From Microvirga aerilata (GTDB lineage: Bacteria; Pseudomonadota; Alphaproteobacteria; Rhizobiales; Beijerinckiaceae), in the NCBI RefSeq assembly GCF_016743775.1, contig NZ_JAEQMY010000018.1, forward strand, positions 27,480 to 91,479: a stretch of 64,000 bases of DNA, read 5' to 3'. The position numbers and the translations under genes are program-made. The notes beneath the pieces are model-generated. The model worked only from the letters and a program-made list of their open reading frames with translations, did no database searches and was not told the DNA's origin. Within the stretch, counting starts at the first letter, position 1, and the number at the start of each line of letters is the position of its first letter. Shown in pieces: positions 17,363-26,856 of this stretch.

Positions 17363-19054
17363 ATGACCCTTCGCGCACGGCTCTACCTGCTCGTCTTCCT
17401 GGCCCTGGCCCCAGCCTTTGCGCTGCTGTTCTACAACGACTGGAGCGACCGCAAGCGTCGTGAAGCCCAGGCCGAGGCCGAGGCGCTCCGCTACGCGCGT
17501 CTGGTCTCGAGCGAGATGGACCGCTTGTTCGAGGGAATACGAGCTCAGCTCAGTGCCGTCGCCGAAGCGCCTGTGGTGCAGAACTTCAGCGATCCGGAAT
17601 GCGGCCGCTATCTGGTGAGGCTCGAAACCACCAATGCGGCCACCACTTCCGTGTCGGTCTATGACACCACGGGCGCCCGCCGGTGCAGCGCCGTCGATCT
17701 GGTGAACATCATGGATCGCCCGTATTTCAAGCAGGCCCTTCAGTCCGACGAGTTCATCGTCGGCGAATACGTCGTGGGCAAGACCTCGGCCTTGCCGGTG
17801 CTACCCTTCGCCATGCGGATCAGAAAGGGCGGAGAGGTTACCGGCGTCATCGTCACCACCCTGCGGCTGGACTGGCTTCGGCAGTATCTCACCGACAGAA
17901 GCGGGGATTTCCCGTCGCGCAGCTCGATCACGGTCATCGACCGGAGTGGAACCATTCTGGTCCGCGTGCCCAACCGCGAGCGCGAGGGCACCAAGCTCTT
18001 CCGCTACCCCGAGCTTCTCACGGCGCAGCAGAGCGGAACCCTCACGTCCACTGCCGAGAACACCGCCGACGGGGTCGCTCGCCTGCTCGGCTATACCGCC
18101 ATCGGAGAGCGGCCGCGCGGCATCGGAGTGTCCGTCGGCATTCCTTTGGATGTGATCTTCGCCGGACTGGAGGAGGTCCGGCTTCGCAATCTTCTGCTGC
18201 TGGGAATCACCGCTCTTCTTGCGCTCCTTGCCGCCCATCTTGCCGGGCGCGCCTTCGTCATTCAGCCGGTCTCCAAGCTTCTCGCGGCGGCGGAGCGTCT
18301 GCGCAAGGGCGACCTGACCGCCCGCGTGGACGTCGGCAATCCCGGCTCGGAACTCGGACGTCTCTCCGCAGCCTTCAATGCCATGGCGGTGGATCTAGAG
18401 AACTCGCTCCAGTACAAGGACATGCTCCTGCGCGAGCTGAGCCATCGCGTCATGAACAGCCTGCAGACCATCGCAGCGCTGTTCGTCATGCAGGCCAGAA
18501 CCATGAAGGATGCGGAGGCTCGCGGCCATTTCGATCAAGCCGTATCCCGCATCAATTCGGTGGCTCTGGCCTATCGCCGCCTGCATGCGGCAAGGGGTGT
18601 CGAGGTTGTCGAGTTCGCGACCTTCATCCGCGAGCTCTGCAGCGAACTCCAGTCCTCGATGCTTCCGGACGGTAGCCCCATCACGGTCGAGGCGGACCCG
18701 ACATTGCTGAGCCCGGACCAGGCCATGCCCCTCGCTCTGGTCGTGAACGAACTGGTGACGAACGCGATCAAGCATGGAGGGACGGACCCGTCCATCACGG
18801 TCAAGCTTGGGTGGTCGAGCGAGGGATGCCGTCTGGCGGTGCGCAATCGCGGCGAGCTTCCCACGAACTACGACCCTACGAATACGAAGGGCTTCGGAAT
18901 GCGGATGGTCAGAACCACGGTCGACCAGCTCGGCGGTCATTTCGAGGCGGCCAGCATGGCGGGGGAGACCGAATTCGCGATCACCTTCCCGCCGTCCGTG
19001 CAGCAGATGGCGATCGCCAGGGTTGTCGAGGGCGGCCAGGAGGCCCTTCGCTGA
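17363..19054 (+). CDS. Membrane sensor histidine kinase, HisKA_2 type
   Basis: A 563-residue sensor kinase. Layout: transmembrane helix about 7-25; periplasmic double-Cache-like sensor about 30-270; second helix about 275-300; HAMP about 300-350 (FVIQPVSKLLAAAERLRKGD); HisKA_2 box with the phospho-accepting His in LLRELSHRVMNSLQTI (about 357-372); HATPase domain with LVVNELVTNAIKHGG and a weak GFGMRM G-box. Such kinases feed the general stress or related pathways in alphaproteobacteria. No response regulator is next to it. ATG 17363 follows AAGGCGAGG. Signal unknown. Confidence 0.88.
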   Translation: MTLRARLYLLVFLALAPAFALLFYNDWSDRKRREAQAEAEALRYARLVSSEMDRLFEGIRAQLSAVAEAPVVQNFSDPECGRYLVRLETTNAATTSVSVYDTTGARRCSAVDLVNIMDRPYFKQALQSDEFIVGEYVVGKTSALPVLPFAMRIRKGGEVTGVIVTTLRLDWLRQYLTDRSGDFPSRSSITVIDRSGTILVRVPNREREGTKLFRYPELLTAQQSGTLTSTAENTADGVARLLGYTAIGERPRGIGVSVGIPLDVIFAGLEEVRLRNLLLLGITALLALLAAHLAGRAFVIQPVSKLLAAAERLRKGDLTARVDVGNPGSELGRLSAAFNAMAVDLENSLQYKDMLLRELSHRVMNSLQTIAALFVMQARTMKDAEARGHFDQAVSRINSVALAYRRLHAARGVEVVEFATFIRELCSELQSSMLPDGSPITVEADPTLLSPDQAMPLALVVNELVTNAIKHGGTDPSITVKLGWSSEGCRLAVRNRGELPTNYDPTNTKGFGMRMVRTTVDQLGGHFEAASMAGETEFAITFPPSVQQMAIARVVEGGQEALR

Positions 19055-19179
19055 CGCAGGGCGGCGCCGGTGCAAGGGGGGATGATCCAGGTCCGGCCCT
19101 TCAGGGAAACGGGCCTGGATCGGAGGAACATTACGCGGACCCATATCTTTTCCACCAGCTATCGGACGTGGAGCACGAT

Positions 19180-19374
19180 ATGATCCGTCTTCAACTGAGC
19201 CTTGCATTCCTGCTGATCTCAGCCTTGGCCCATGCCCAGAACCAGACCGCGGCCGCGACCCCGCCCGGCGTTGCCACCGATGGGGACGGCTGGCTCTGGC
19301 TGCTCGTCATTCCCTTCATCGTGGTGGCCGTTGGCGTCTATCTCTTCATCAAGAGAGGGCGCGCGGCGCGGTAG
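19180..19374 (+). CDS. Small secreted/membrane protein
   Basis: A 64-residue protein with an N-terminal signal-like helix (MIRLQLSLAFLLISALAHAQ), a short Ala/Pro/Gly linker with TDGDGW, one further transmembrane helix (WLLVIPFIVVAVGVYLFI) and a basic KRGRAAR end. No family was recognised. ATG 19180 has GGAG 6 nt upstream. It lies 125 bp after the sensor kinase on the same strand; a functional link is possible but not shown. Confidence 0.6.
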   Translation: MIRLQLSLAFLLISALAHAQNQTAAATPPGVATDGDGWLWLLVIPFIVVAVGVYLFIKRGRAAR

Positions 19375-19611
19375 CGACCCGTTCGGGGGCGATCGCATCG
19401 CATCTGCGATCCTGTCCCGCTCGATGCGCCTTTCCCATGACAGTTCCGATCGTCGCTGGGGCTTGCCCGGAACGGGTTTCTTGCGCCGAAACCGGGCGCG
19501 CCTCCCGGAATAAGCCGTCTTACTCCTGTCATTGGCCCTTGCCTAAGCAGGCCCCGCGCGAGAGGTTTCCTTTAGGGAAGCCGAAATCCGGCATGTGCAG
19601 GAGGAAACCAA

Positions 19612-20952
19612 GTGAGAAGAGCAGCTCTGGCGACGTTGATCATGTGTGCGGTCGCCTCTCCGTCGATTGCGCAGACCATGAGCCATAACAATCGCATCGA
19701 CCTGATCCGCCCGGATGCGCCGGCGCTCGCCAAGCATGGGGAACATGCGATCGGCGTACGCAGCATCGAGGCGATCAACAAGAATCAGATCGATGTTCTG
19801 AAGGCCGTCGCAGGCCAGGAGCCGCCCCGCTACGACCGCAGGCTCATGCTCGAGGTCTGGTACCCGGCCGAGACGCAGGGGAGTCAGCCTGGCGCCTATC
19901 CGGGCGTGCTCCTGCGGGACGGCAAGACGCAGGTGACCCTCTACGGCAAGGCCGCCCGGGATGCCGCGCCAAAGCGGGCAGCCGCCGGCCAGGGCGCCTA
20001 TCCGTTCGTGATCATCAGCCACGGTTATCCCGGCAATCGCTTCCTGCTCAGCCACCTCGCCGAGAACCTCGCCACGAAGGGCTATGTGGTGGCGGCGATC
20101 GACCACACGGACTCGACCTATGCCGATCAGGGCAAGTTCGGCTCGACGCTGATCAACCGCTCCCTCGACCAGACGTTCGTCCTCAACGAGATCGATCGGC
20201 TCTCGAAGGAAAGCGGCCATTTCCTGAACGGGCTCGTCGACACCTCGCGCACCGGCCTGATCGGCTACTCCATGGGCGGCTACGGCGCGGTGATCACCGC
20301 CGGCGCCGGGGTCAGCAAGGAGGCCGTGGCCTATGACGCAGGCGTGCCGCAGGGCATGCTGTCCGTCCATCTGGCCGGTTCGGAAACGCACAAGAAGCTC
20401 CGCGACGAGCGGATCAAAGGCGTCATCGCCATCGCGCCCTGGGGCATGCAGCGCGGCTTCTGGAACCAGGAGGGCCTTTCCGGGATCACCACGCCGATCC
20501 TCTATGTGGCCGGCAGCAAGGACGATGTCTCGGGCTACGAGAACGGGGTGCGGGTGCTCTACACGGGCACGGTCAACGCCGACCGCTACCTCCTGACGTT
20601 CGAAGACGCCAACCACAACGCCGCCGCGCCGATCCCGGCACCGGTCGAGAGCTGGCAGATGGCCGAAGGCGTGACGTCGCCGCCCTTCAACCATTATGCC
20701 GATGCGGTGTGGGATACGGTGCGCATGAACAACATCGCGCAGCACTTCGCGACCGCGTTCCTGGGCCGCTACGTGAAGGCGGATGCGGAACTTGGCAGCT
20801 ACCTCGACGTGCCGGTGGAGCGGGCGAACGACGCCGTCTTTGCCGCCAACAAGGACGGCACGCTGAAGCCGGAGCATACCTACTGGAAGGGCTTTGCCAA
20901 CCGCACCGCCCTTGGGCTCGTGCTGGAGCGCAAGGCGCGAGCCGCAAACTGA
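19612..20952 (+). CDS. Secreted alpha/beta hydrolase (dienelactone hydrolase-like)
   Basis: Exported hydrolase of 446 residues. A signal peptide (about 1-20, ending SIAQ) precedes an alpha/beta-hydrolase domain with the nucleophile elbow GYSMGGYG near residue 222, an oxyanion-side FVIISHGYPGNRF segment, and a late EDANHN that could supply the catalytic His. The fold resembles COG4188 predicted dienelactone hydrolases and PAF-acetylhydrolase-like enzymes. Substrate unknown. The start is GTG 19612, supported by AGGAGG 6 nt upstream. No operon partner; 237 bp precede it and an R3 repeat follows. Confidence 0.82.
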   Translation: MRRAALATLIMCAVASPSIAQTMSHNNRIDLIRPDAPALAKHGEHAIGVRSIEAINKNQIDVLKAVAGQEPPRYDRRLMLEVWYPAETQGSQPGAYPGVLLRDGKTQVTLYGKAARDAAPKRAAAGQGAYPFVIISHGYPGNRFLLSHLAENLATKGYVVAAIDHTDSTYADQGKFGSTLINRSLDQTFVLNEIDRLSKESGHFLNGLVDTSRTGLIGYSMGGYGAVITAGAGVSKEAVAYDAGVPQGMLSVHLAGSETHKKLRDERIKGVIAIAPWGMQRGFWNQEGLSGITTPILYVAGSKDDVSGYENGVRVLYTGTVNADRYLLTFEDANHNAAAPIPAPVESWQMAEGVTSPPFNHYADAVWDTVRMNNIAQHFATAFLGRYVKADAELGSYLDVPVERANDAVFAANKDGTLKPEHTYWKGFANRTALGLVLERKARAAN

Positions 20953-21076
20953 CGGCAGGAGGCTCCGCTCGGACAAGACAGGCGCAGGATCACGGTCCTG
21001 CGCTTGCCGCTGGAATGGGCGCGGGCACAGGCGGTGGAGGAACGCTGCCTGGCAGCCGGGAGCGGACGATTGCTTG

Positions 21077-21169
21077 GAGCATTTTCAGGTGAAGTGGATC
21101 CGGTTCACCGTTGAACATGCGGCACAGCCAAAAAGAGAGCTGATTCCACGGCAATGGAAACAGCTCTAG
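21077..21169. repeat. Dispersed repeat R3, copy 1
   Basis: A 93-bp element near-identical, in opposite orientation, to 27578-27673. It has an inner GGTGAA...TTCACC inverted repeat and an outer arm with ATTCCA...TGGAA. It lies just after the alpha/beta hydrolase gene. Small intergenic palindromic elements of this kind are common in Hyphomicrobiales. Confidence 0.8.
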
Positions 21170-21215
21170 AGGCCCGCAAGGCAGCCTCAGAGCGTTTCTT
21201 CGTCTCGCCTGAGGC

Positions 21216-23291
21216 TCAAGCCGCCTGCTGGTCGGGCAACCCGATCGGGATCTTGATCGTGCAGCAGGCTCCCTCCCGCTCGAACCGCATGTCGAGCTGT
21301 CCGGCAAGCTCCCGGGTGATCGTCTGGCGCAACAGGCGCGAGCCGAAGCCGGGGCTCGGCTCCCTCTCGACCACGGGCCCGCCCAGCTCGCACCAATCCA
21401 CCGTCATGACGGTGCCGCTGTCCCATCCGTCGATGGCCCAGTCCACATTCACCTTTCCCGATGAGGTCGACAGGGCGCCGTACTTGACCGCATTGGTGGC
21501 GAGTTCATGGAAGGCCATGCCCAGCACCACGGCCTGTTTCGGGGCAAGCTGCACGTCCGGCCCGCTGATCCCGATCCGCGACGGCGCCGTCATGTAGGGC
21601 CCGAGTTCGGTCTCCAGGATGGTCCTGAGGGAGGCGCCCTCCCAATGGGTCTCGTTGAGGAGGTTGTGCGTGCGCGAAAGGGCCAGCAGGCGCTCCTGGA
21701 AGCGCTCCTGCGCCATCTGGGGCGATATCCCCGAACGGTTGGACTGCCAGGCCAGGGACTGGACCGTCGCGAGGGTGTTCTTCACCCGGTGGTTCAGCTC
21801 GTCGATGAGAAGCTTCTGGCGCCGGTCGGCCGCCCGGCGCTCGGTGATGTCCTCGACCACCCGCACCGCATGGAGAAAGCCGCCCGATGCATCCCGTAGG
21901 GCCGTGCTGCTGACGCGGGCCCAGCCGCTGCTGCCGTTCTTGCGCCTGAACTGGCTCTCGGTGGTGTAGGTGTCCAGCTCGCCCGCAACCTGCTTGGCGA
22001 AGAGCTCCAGATCGTGGTCCAGGCTGCCGGCCTCGGTCGCGTGGGCGAAGTGCCGCCCGATCAACTCCTCGCGCGTATGGCCTGTGAGCTTGCAGCGGGT
22101 TTCGTTGACGGAGATGAAGCGGCCTTCCCGGTCCACCTCGGCGATGCCCACTGCGGCGTTCTCGTGCGTGGCGCGCAGGCGCGCTTCGCTCGTCCGCAGG
22201 GCCGCCTCGCGCTCCTGAAGCTCCATCGAAGCCGCCGCGAGGGCGCTGCCGACCCGTTCGATTTCCGCAAGTCCGCTCGCCGGGACCGTGATCGGCTCGC
22301 CACGTCCCAGGCGCTGCGCCAGAATGCCCAGCCCCTCGACGGGATCCGCGATGCTGCGTCCGACCAGCCAAGCCATCATGGCTCCGAGGGTCAGAAGAAG
22401 TCCGCCGGCTCCGGCGAGGTACAGGGCGGAGTGCCATGGGGCGGCCGTGATCTCGGACCGTGGGACCGCAACGATGGTCGACCATCCAGAACCCGGGGAG
22501 CGGGACAGGGCCAGCAGTGTCGGAACGCCATCGAGGGAAATGCTTTCGAAAACGCCTTGCCGCAGTCCCGCCCGAACCCGTTCTACATTTTCCGAGGTCG
22601 CCGGCTTGCCAACGAAGCGATCGGCGTCCCGGCTTCTTGCGACCACTGTTCCGTTGCGGTCGACGATCGCACCGATCCAGTCCGGGGGCAGACCCTGGTC
22701 AGCCAGTATGCTGCTGACCGTGCTGGCCAGCATGTTGATGTTGACGTAAAGCTCGGACCCGTCCTTCGTGAGCACAACGGCATCGACGCCGACGGCCGGC
22801 TGCCTCGCCATAAAACCGGTAAACAGGTTGCTGATCCTGATCTGCCCGGCGGTCAGGCCCCTGCGGTGATCCTTGCTCTCGATCACCGGCAGCGAACTGC
22901 CGGGGGGGAGCAGGGTATTGACGACCTGCCCCCGTTCGTCCGCAACGACGATCCAGGTGTCCGGCAGGCGGATGGCGGCCCGCGCACGGGCGTCGAACTC
23001 GGCGTAGTCCTTCTCAAGGAGTTGCGGGGACGTCGACAGGGCCCAGATCAGGGCCTCCAATTGCCCGAATTGGCGATCCACCACGAGCGAAAGAGCCCGG
23101 GCGGTCTCCTGAAGATGCTTTTCGACCTCCTGCCGATCATGCCGGTATCCGGCGTAGACAATGATCCCCGCAGCTGCGAGCGCCGGGATCAGCAGGGCAA
23201 GGGCGAGAAGGATCAGGCGGGATCGCACCGACGCGAGGCGCGGGCGGGCTCCCACCCATAGTCCAGCCGGTTCCGGTAAGGATTTTCCCAC
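21216..23291 (-). CDS. HWE-family sensor histidine kinase with Cache, HAMP and PAS
   Basis: A 691-residue membrane kinase. Layout: helix about 24-48; double-Cache sensor about 50-280; helix about 288-312; HAMP about 312-360; PAS/PAC about 370-490 ending VVEDITERR; HWE domain with His in LLIDELNHRVKNTLATVQ (about 500-517), the MAFHELATNAVKYGAL N-box and the diagnostic W-x-E in VDWCELGGP. It ends with a normal CTIKIPIGLP strand. Start is GTG 23289-23291; an internal GTG before the ARPRLASV segment is possible. No adjacent response regulator. HWE kinases often act in light or general-stress signalling. Confidence 0.88.
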   Translation of the reverse strand: MGKSLPEPAGLWVGARPRLASVRSRLILLALALLIPALAAAGIIVYAGYRHDRQEVEKHLQETARALSLVVDRQFGQLEALIWALSTSPQLLEKDYAEFDARARAAIRLPDTWIVVADERGQVVNTLLPPGSSLPVIESKDHRRGLTAGQIRISNLFTGFMARQPAVGVDAVVLTKDGSELYVNINMLASTVSSILADQGLPPDWIGAIVDRNGTVVARSRDADRFVGKPATSENVERVRAGLRQGVFESISLDGVPTLLALSRSPGSGWSTIVAVPRSEITAAPWHSALYLAGAGGLLLTLGAMMAWLVGRSIADPVEGLGILAQRLGRGEPITVPASGLAEIERVGSALAAASMELQEREAALRTSEARLRATHENAAVGIAEVDREGRFISVNETRCKLTGHTREELIGRHFAHATEAGSLDHDLELFAKQVAGELDTYTTESQFRRKNGSSGWARVSSTALRDASGGFLHAVRVVEDITERRAADRRQKLLIDELNHRVKNTLATVQSLAWQSNRSGISPQMAQERFQERLLALSRTHNLLNETHWEGASLRTILETELGPYMTAPSRIGISGPDVQLAPKQAVVLGMAFHELATNAVKYGALSTSSGKVNVDWAIDGWDSGTVMTVDWCELGGPVVEREPSPGFGSRLLRQTITRELAGQLDMRFEREGACCTIKIPIGLPDQQAA

Positions 23292-23480
23292 TCTATGATC
23301 GCCCCCGCTCGGGACCTGCGCCCCGATGATATGGCGCAGCCTATAAGCTTTGCCATGGTGTGCATCAAGCCATGAGCCACCGCGCTGGCACCTTGCGATA
23401 GCGTGGCAACCCTGTCCAGGTGAATCGTCGAGGCGTCAGGGTCGGCCTGGATTGTTGGGGCGGGCAGAGCAGGGCAGGCC

Positions 23481-24572
23481 TTATCGCCCCTGCTCCAGAA
23501 TCCGCGAGATCACCTTGGCGGTATAGTCCACCATCGGCACGATGCGGGCATAGTTCAGCCGGGTCGGCCCGATGACGCCCAGCACGCCGACAATCTTCTG
23601 GCTGCCGTCCCGGAAGGGAGCGGCGATCATCGAGGAGCCGGAGAGCGAGAAGAGCTTGTTTTCCGAGCCGATGAAGATGCGCACGCCTTCGCCGCCCTCG
23701 GCCCGGCTCAGGAGATCGATCACGTCGGTCTGCGTCTCAAGATCCGAGAAGAGCAGGCGGATGCGCTCCAGGTCTTCCACGGCCTTGAGGTCGTCGAGGA
23801 GGTTGGCCTGGCCACGCACGATGAGCTGGCGCGCGCCTGCCGGGCCAACCGTGGTGGCAAGCCCTGCTTCCACGAGCCGGGCCGTGAGCGTATCGAGCTC
23901 ACGCTCCATGTCCCCGCGGCGGGTTTCGACCTCGCGCTTGATGTCCCCGATGGTCTTGCCCTGTATGCGGGCATTCAGGAAGTTGCCGGCCTCTACCAAA
24001 GCGCTGGCCGGCAGACCGGCAGGCAGGTCGAGGAGGCGGTTTTCCACCGAGCCGTCCTCGGACACGAGCACCACGAGGGCGCGGGTCGGGTCGAGGCGCA
24101 CGAATTCGATATGCTTCAACCGCGCATTGGACTTCGAGGTCACGACCACGCCCGCGCCCCGCGACACGCCCGAGAGCAGCGCCGAGGCCTCGGCCAGAGC
24201 CGTTTCCATGGTGTGGCCGGAGGCTGCCGCCTTCATCTGCGCCTCGATCCGCGACCGCTCCTCGGAGGTCACGTCGCCGATCTCCATCATGGCGTCGACG
24301 AAGAAACGCAGGCCGGTTTCGGTGGGCAGGCGCCCGGCGCTGGTGTGGGGTGCGAAGATCAGGCCCGCCGCCTCCAGATCCGCCATCACGTTGCGGATGG
24401 AGGCGGGCGAGAGCGGCATCGGCAGGATGCGCGAGAGGTGGCGCGAGCCCACGGGGTCGCCGGTCACCAGATAGCTTTCGACGATCTGGCGGAAGATCTC
24501 GCGGGAGCGCTCGTTCAGCTCCGCAATGGCGCGGGCCTCCGGCAGATGGGAAAAAGGGCCGATTGCGTGCAT
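23481..24572 (-). CDS. hrcA: Heat-inducible transcription repressor HrcA
   Basis: Repressor that binds CIRCE operators of groESL and related chaperone operons, with GroEL as cofactor. The protein has 363 residues, family length. N-terminal winged helix ([18 protein letters not shown], then PVGSRHLSR and [17 protein letters not shown]) and the HrcA core with the late [24 protein letters not shown] segment. Unusually, neither grpE nor dnaK follows: the next gene downstream is a sensor kinase after 190 bp. No CIRCE element is seen in front of hrcA, so it is not obviously autoregulated. Divergent from rph. Confidence 0.95.
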   Translation of the reverse strand: MHAIGPFSHLPEARAIAELNERSREIFRQIVESYLVTGDPVGSRHLSRILPMPLSPASIRNVMADLEAAGLIFAPHTSAGRLPTETGLRFFVDAMMEIGDVTSEERSRIEAQMKAAASGHTMETALAEASALLSGVSRGAGVVVTSKSNARLKHIEFVRLDPTRALVVLVSEDGSVENRLLDLPAGLPASALVEAGNFLNARIQGKTIGDIKREVETRRGDMERELDTLTARLVEAGLATTVGPAGARQLIVRGQANLLDDLKAVEDLERIRLLFSDLETQTDVIDLLSRAEGGEGVRIFIGSENKLFSLSGSSMIAAPFRDGSQKIVGVLGVIGPTRLNYARIVPMVDYTAKVISRILEQGR

Positions 24573-24636
24573 CCGCTGGGTTCTACGCTCTCACAAATCC
24601 ACCATGCAAGTTCGCATTATGTGCGGACGGGGCATC

Positions 24637-24665
24637 CTTTAGGCAAGGCTTGCGCTTGCCTAAAG
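24637..24665. promoter_or_regulatory. Inverted repeat between hrcA and rph
   Basis: Perfect 11-bp arms (CTTTAGGCAAG / CTTGCCTAAAG) with a 7-nt spacer in the hrcA-rph divergent region, 55 bp before rph. It differs from CIRCE. It could be an operator or an RNA hairpin in the rph leader. Confidence 0.45.
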
Positions 24666-24719
24666 CGTCCGGTGGCTCCAAACAGGCTGCAGATCACGAA
24701 ACTTCAGGAGAATTCCGCC

Positions 24720-25433
24720 ATGCGTCCGTCCAAACGCGCCCCCGACGAATTGCGTCCCGTCACCCTCGAGCGGGGCGTCGCGCGCTACGCGGAAGGCTCC
24801 TGCCTCGTGTCCTTCGGCAACACCCGGGTGCTCTGCACCGCCTCGCTCGAGGAAAAGGGTCCGCCGTGGCTGCGCGGCTCCGGCAAGGGCTGGGTGACGG
24901 CGGAGTATTCCATGCTGCCGCGCGCCACCCACGAGCGCACCCGCCGCGAGGTCAATTCCGGCAAGCCCTCGGGCCGCACCCAGGAGATCCAGCGCCTGAT
25001 CGGCCGCTCGCTTCGCGCCGTGGTCAATCTGCCCGCCATGGGCGAGCGGCAGATCGTGCTCGACTGCGACGTGATCCAGGCGGACGGCGGCACCCGCACG
25101 GCCTCGATCACCGGCGCCTGGGTGGCGCTGCACGAATGCTTCACCTGGATGCAGGGCCGCTCGATCATCTCAATCAATCCGCTTCGCGAGCCTGTCGCGG
25201 CCATTTCCTGCGGCATCTACCAGGGCAAGCCGGTGCTCGACCTCGACTATGCGGAGGACTCCGCCGCCGAGACGGACGCCAATTTCGTGATCACGGGATC
25301 GGGCGGCATCGTCGAGGTGCAGGGCACGGCGGAGGGCAAGCCCTTCTCCGAGGAGGAGTTCCTGAGCCTCCTGCGCTTGGCCAAGGCCGGCGTGACGCAG
25401 CTCGTGGACCTGCAGAAGAAGGCCGTGGCATGA
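24720..25433 (+). CDS. rph: Ribonuclease PH
   Basis: Phosphorolytic 3'-5' exoribonuclease that trims tRNA 3' ends; acts as a hexamer. The protein has 237 residues, typical. Recognisable segments are [19 protein letters not shown] at the N-terminus, [17 protein letters not shown] and [20 protein letters not shown] around the phosphate site, and a C-terminal [16 protein letters not shown] segment. ATG 24720 has CAGGAG upstream. It overlaps rdgB by ATGA at 25430-25433, the usual alphaproteobacterial rph-rdgB coupling. Confidence 0.97.
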   Translation: MRPSKRAPDELRPVTLERGVARYAEGSCLVSFGNTRVLCTASLEEKGPPWLRGSGKGWVTAEYSMLPRATHERTRREVNSGKPSGRTQEIQRLIGRSLRAVVNLPAMGERQIVLDCDVIQADGGTRTASITGAWVALHECFTWMQGRSIISINPLREPVAAISCGIYQGKPVLDLDYAEDSAAETDANFVITGSGGIVEVQGTAEGKPFSEEEFLSLLRLAKAGVTQLVDLQKKAVA

Positions 25434-26071
25434 GCCTGCACCGTGCCCTGACCGGAAAGGTCGTCATCGCCACCCACAACGCCGGCAAGCTGCGCGAGAT
25501 GCAGGAGCTGCTGGCTCCCTTCGGCATCGAGGCCGTGTCGGCGGGCGAGTTCGGGCTGCCGGTTCCGGACGAGACCGGGCATATGTTCGCCGAGAACGCC
25601 GCCATCAAGGCGCACGCCGCCGCCAAGGCCACGGGCCTGCCGGCGCTGTCCGACGATTCCGGCCTGTGCGTCGATGCGCTCGATGGCGCGCCGGGGCTGT
25701 TCACGGCCGATTGGGCCGGCCCCAACAGGAACTTTCATGCCGCCATGGAGCGGGTGATGCGCGAGCTGCAGAAGCGCGAAGCGACGGACCGCAAGGCCCA
25801 TTTCGTCTCCGCCCTCGTCATCGCCTGGCCCGACGGGCACGAGGAGCTGTTCGAGGGCCGGGTCTTCGGCCAGGTCGTGTGGCCGCCGCGGGGCGACAAG
25901 GGGTTCGGCTACGATCCCATGTTCCAGCCGGACGGCTTTGCCGAGACCTTCGGCGAGCTGTCCTCCGACGAGAAGCACGGCATCGACTGGTCGAAACCGG
26001 AGCCGTCCGGCCTCTCTCACCGGGCGCGGGCCTTCGTGACGCTGGCCGCGGGTTGCCTGAGCAAGGCCTGA
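25430..26071 (+). CDS. rdgB: dITP/XTP pyrophosphatase RdgB
   Basis: Hydrolyses non-canonical purine nucleoside triphosphates (dITP, XTP) to monophosphates, keeping them out of DNA. The protein has 213 residues. Motifs are [12 protein letters not shown] (about 13-24), [19 protein letters not shown] in the middle, [11 protein letters not shown] and the C-terminal SHRARA. The start is fixed by ATGA overlap with rph, so the two are translationally coupled. An R2 repeat lies just after the stop. Confidence 0.96.
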   Translation: MSLHRALTGKVVIATHNAGKLREMQELLAPFGIEAVSAGEFGLPVPDETGHMFAENAAIKAHAAAKATGLPALSDDSGLCVDALDGAPGLFTADWAGPNRNFHAAMERVMRELQKREATDRKAHFVSALVIAWPDGHEELFEGRVFGQVVWPPRGDKGFGYDPMFQPDGFAETFGELSSDEKHGIDWSKPEPSGLSHRARAFVTLAAGCLSKA

Positions 26072-26080
26072 TTCTTTCGC

Positions 26081-26171
26081 GCCATCACCAGCCTTGTGCC
26101 GGTGATCCCCCTTCAGGAGGCGCTGCGCTCTTCCCATCATGATGGCCGGAACAAGCCCGGCCATGACGAGG
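26081..26171. repeat. Dispersed repeat R2, copy 1
   Basis: A 91-bp intergenic element whose reverse complement matches the elements at 36907-36997 and 38822-38912. Each has a CCGGC-TTGT-CCGGCCAT type hairpin at one end and a CCGGCAC-AAGGC-GATGAC hairpin at the other. Confidence 0.7.
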
Positions 26172-26191
26172 CATAGATTTGCCACAAGAAG

Positions 26192-26213
26192 GGAGCGCCC
26201 CGAAGGGCGCTCC
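26192..26213 (-). terminator. Terminator hairpin of DUF2852 gene
   Basis: A 9-bp GC stem (26192-26200 with 26205-26213); on the minus strand the loop is UUCG, a very stable tetraloop, followed by a CTTCTTGT T-rich stretch. Placed 11 bp beyond the DUF2852 stop. Confidence 0.75.
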
Positions 26214-26223
26214 GATTGCTTGA

Positions 26224-26700
26224 TCAGACGTTCGTCGGGCCGTTGCCCCGGCGCTTCGCCATATAGGCGTCGAACTCCTCGCGGTCCTTGGCCCGCTTGA
26301 GCTCCTCGACGAAGTTGCGGAAGTCGCGAGCTTCCTCGTCGAGCTTGCGGCGCTCTTCCTCGAGGCGCTCCAGCTCGCTGCGGCGGTAGTCGTCGAAGGC
26401 TGCATTGCCCGTGCTGGCGAAGCCGCCGAAACCGGCAGGCCCACGGGAACGGAACAGGTCGTCCTTTGCGCGGCCGAAGGTGTCGTTCAGCAAGGCCTTG
26501 GCGGCGTCGTATTTCGGATATCCCATCATTTTCCACACCAGGTAGGCCAGAGCGAGCGGCCAGGCAAAGATGAAGCCCAGAATGATGCCGGCGATCTCCA
26601 GGCCGCGTCCGGGCCTGCGCCCGCAGCGGCGGTGAGCGCCGTTGTTCCAGGGGCCCGCTTGCGGGCCCGCATTCCAAGCGGTGGAGGCAGAGTCTGACAT
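26224..26700 (-). CDS. DUF2852 membrane protein
   Basis: A 158-residue protein with one hydrophobic helix (about residues 34-60, GRGLEIAGIILGFIFAWPLA) and a charged, probably coiled-coil C-terminal half (ELERLEEERRKLDEEARDF). This is the DUF2852 pattern, found in alphaproteobacteria and without known function. Its start at 26698-26700 lies 13 bp from the perfect palindrome at 26714-26738, and the TetR-type gene is next upstream on the same strand, so repression by that regulator is plausible. Confidence 0.82.
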   Translation of the reverse strand: MSDSASTAWNAGPQAGPWNNGAHRRCGRRPGRGLEIAGIILGFIFAWPLALAYLVWKMMGYPKYDAAKALLNDTFGRAKDDLFRSRGPAGFGGFASTGNAAFDDYRRSELERLEEERRKLDEEARDFRNFVEELKRAKDREEFDAYMAKRRGNGPTNV

Positions 26701-26713
26701 CGAGAGGGTCCCT

Positions 26714-26738
26714 ATGTTAATGCTAACAACATTAACAT
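26714..26738. promoter_or_regulatory. Operator-like palindrome upstream of DUF2852 gene
   Basis: ATGTTAATG and CATTAACAT form perfect 9-bp arms with a 7-nt spacer. An overlapping GTTA-N4-TAAC inner palindrome is present. The AT-rich sequence stands out from the surrounding GC-rich DNA and lies in the promoter position of the DUF2852 gene, downstream of a TetR-family gene. A TetR operator is the simplest reading. Confidence 0.65.
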
Positions 26739-26856
26739 GCGGATCGGTTTTGTCGCTTTCAAGGGAAGCAGTGGCATTTTTCGGCGCAGTGGTCTGGCTT
26801 GTCAGGAGGGGTGACCGGAAACGAGAACCGCTCCCGACACAAAGCCGTTTTGGCGT

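Noticed and set aside
24573..24719. CIRCE element for HrcA
   Set aside because: The inverted repeat present has a different sequence (CTTTAGGCAAG) and a 7-nt spacer.
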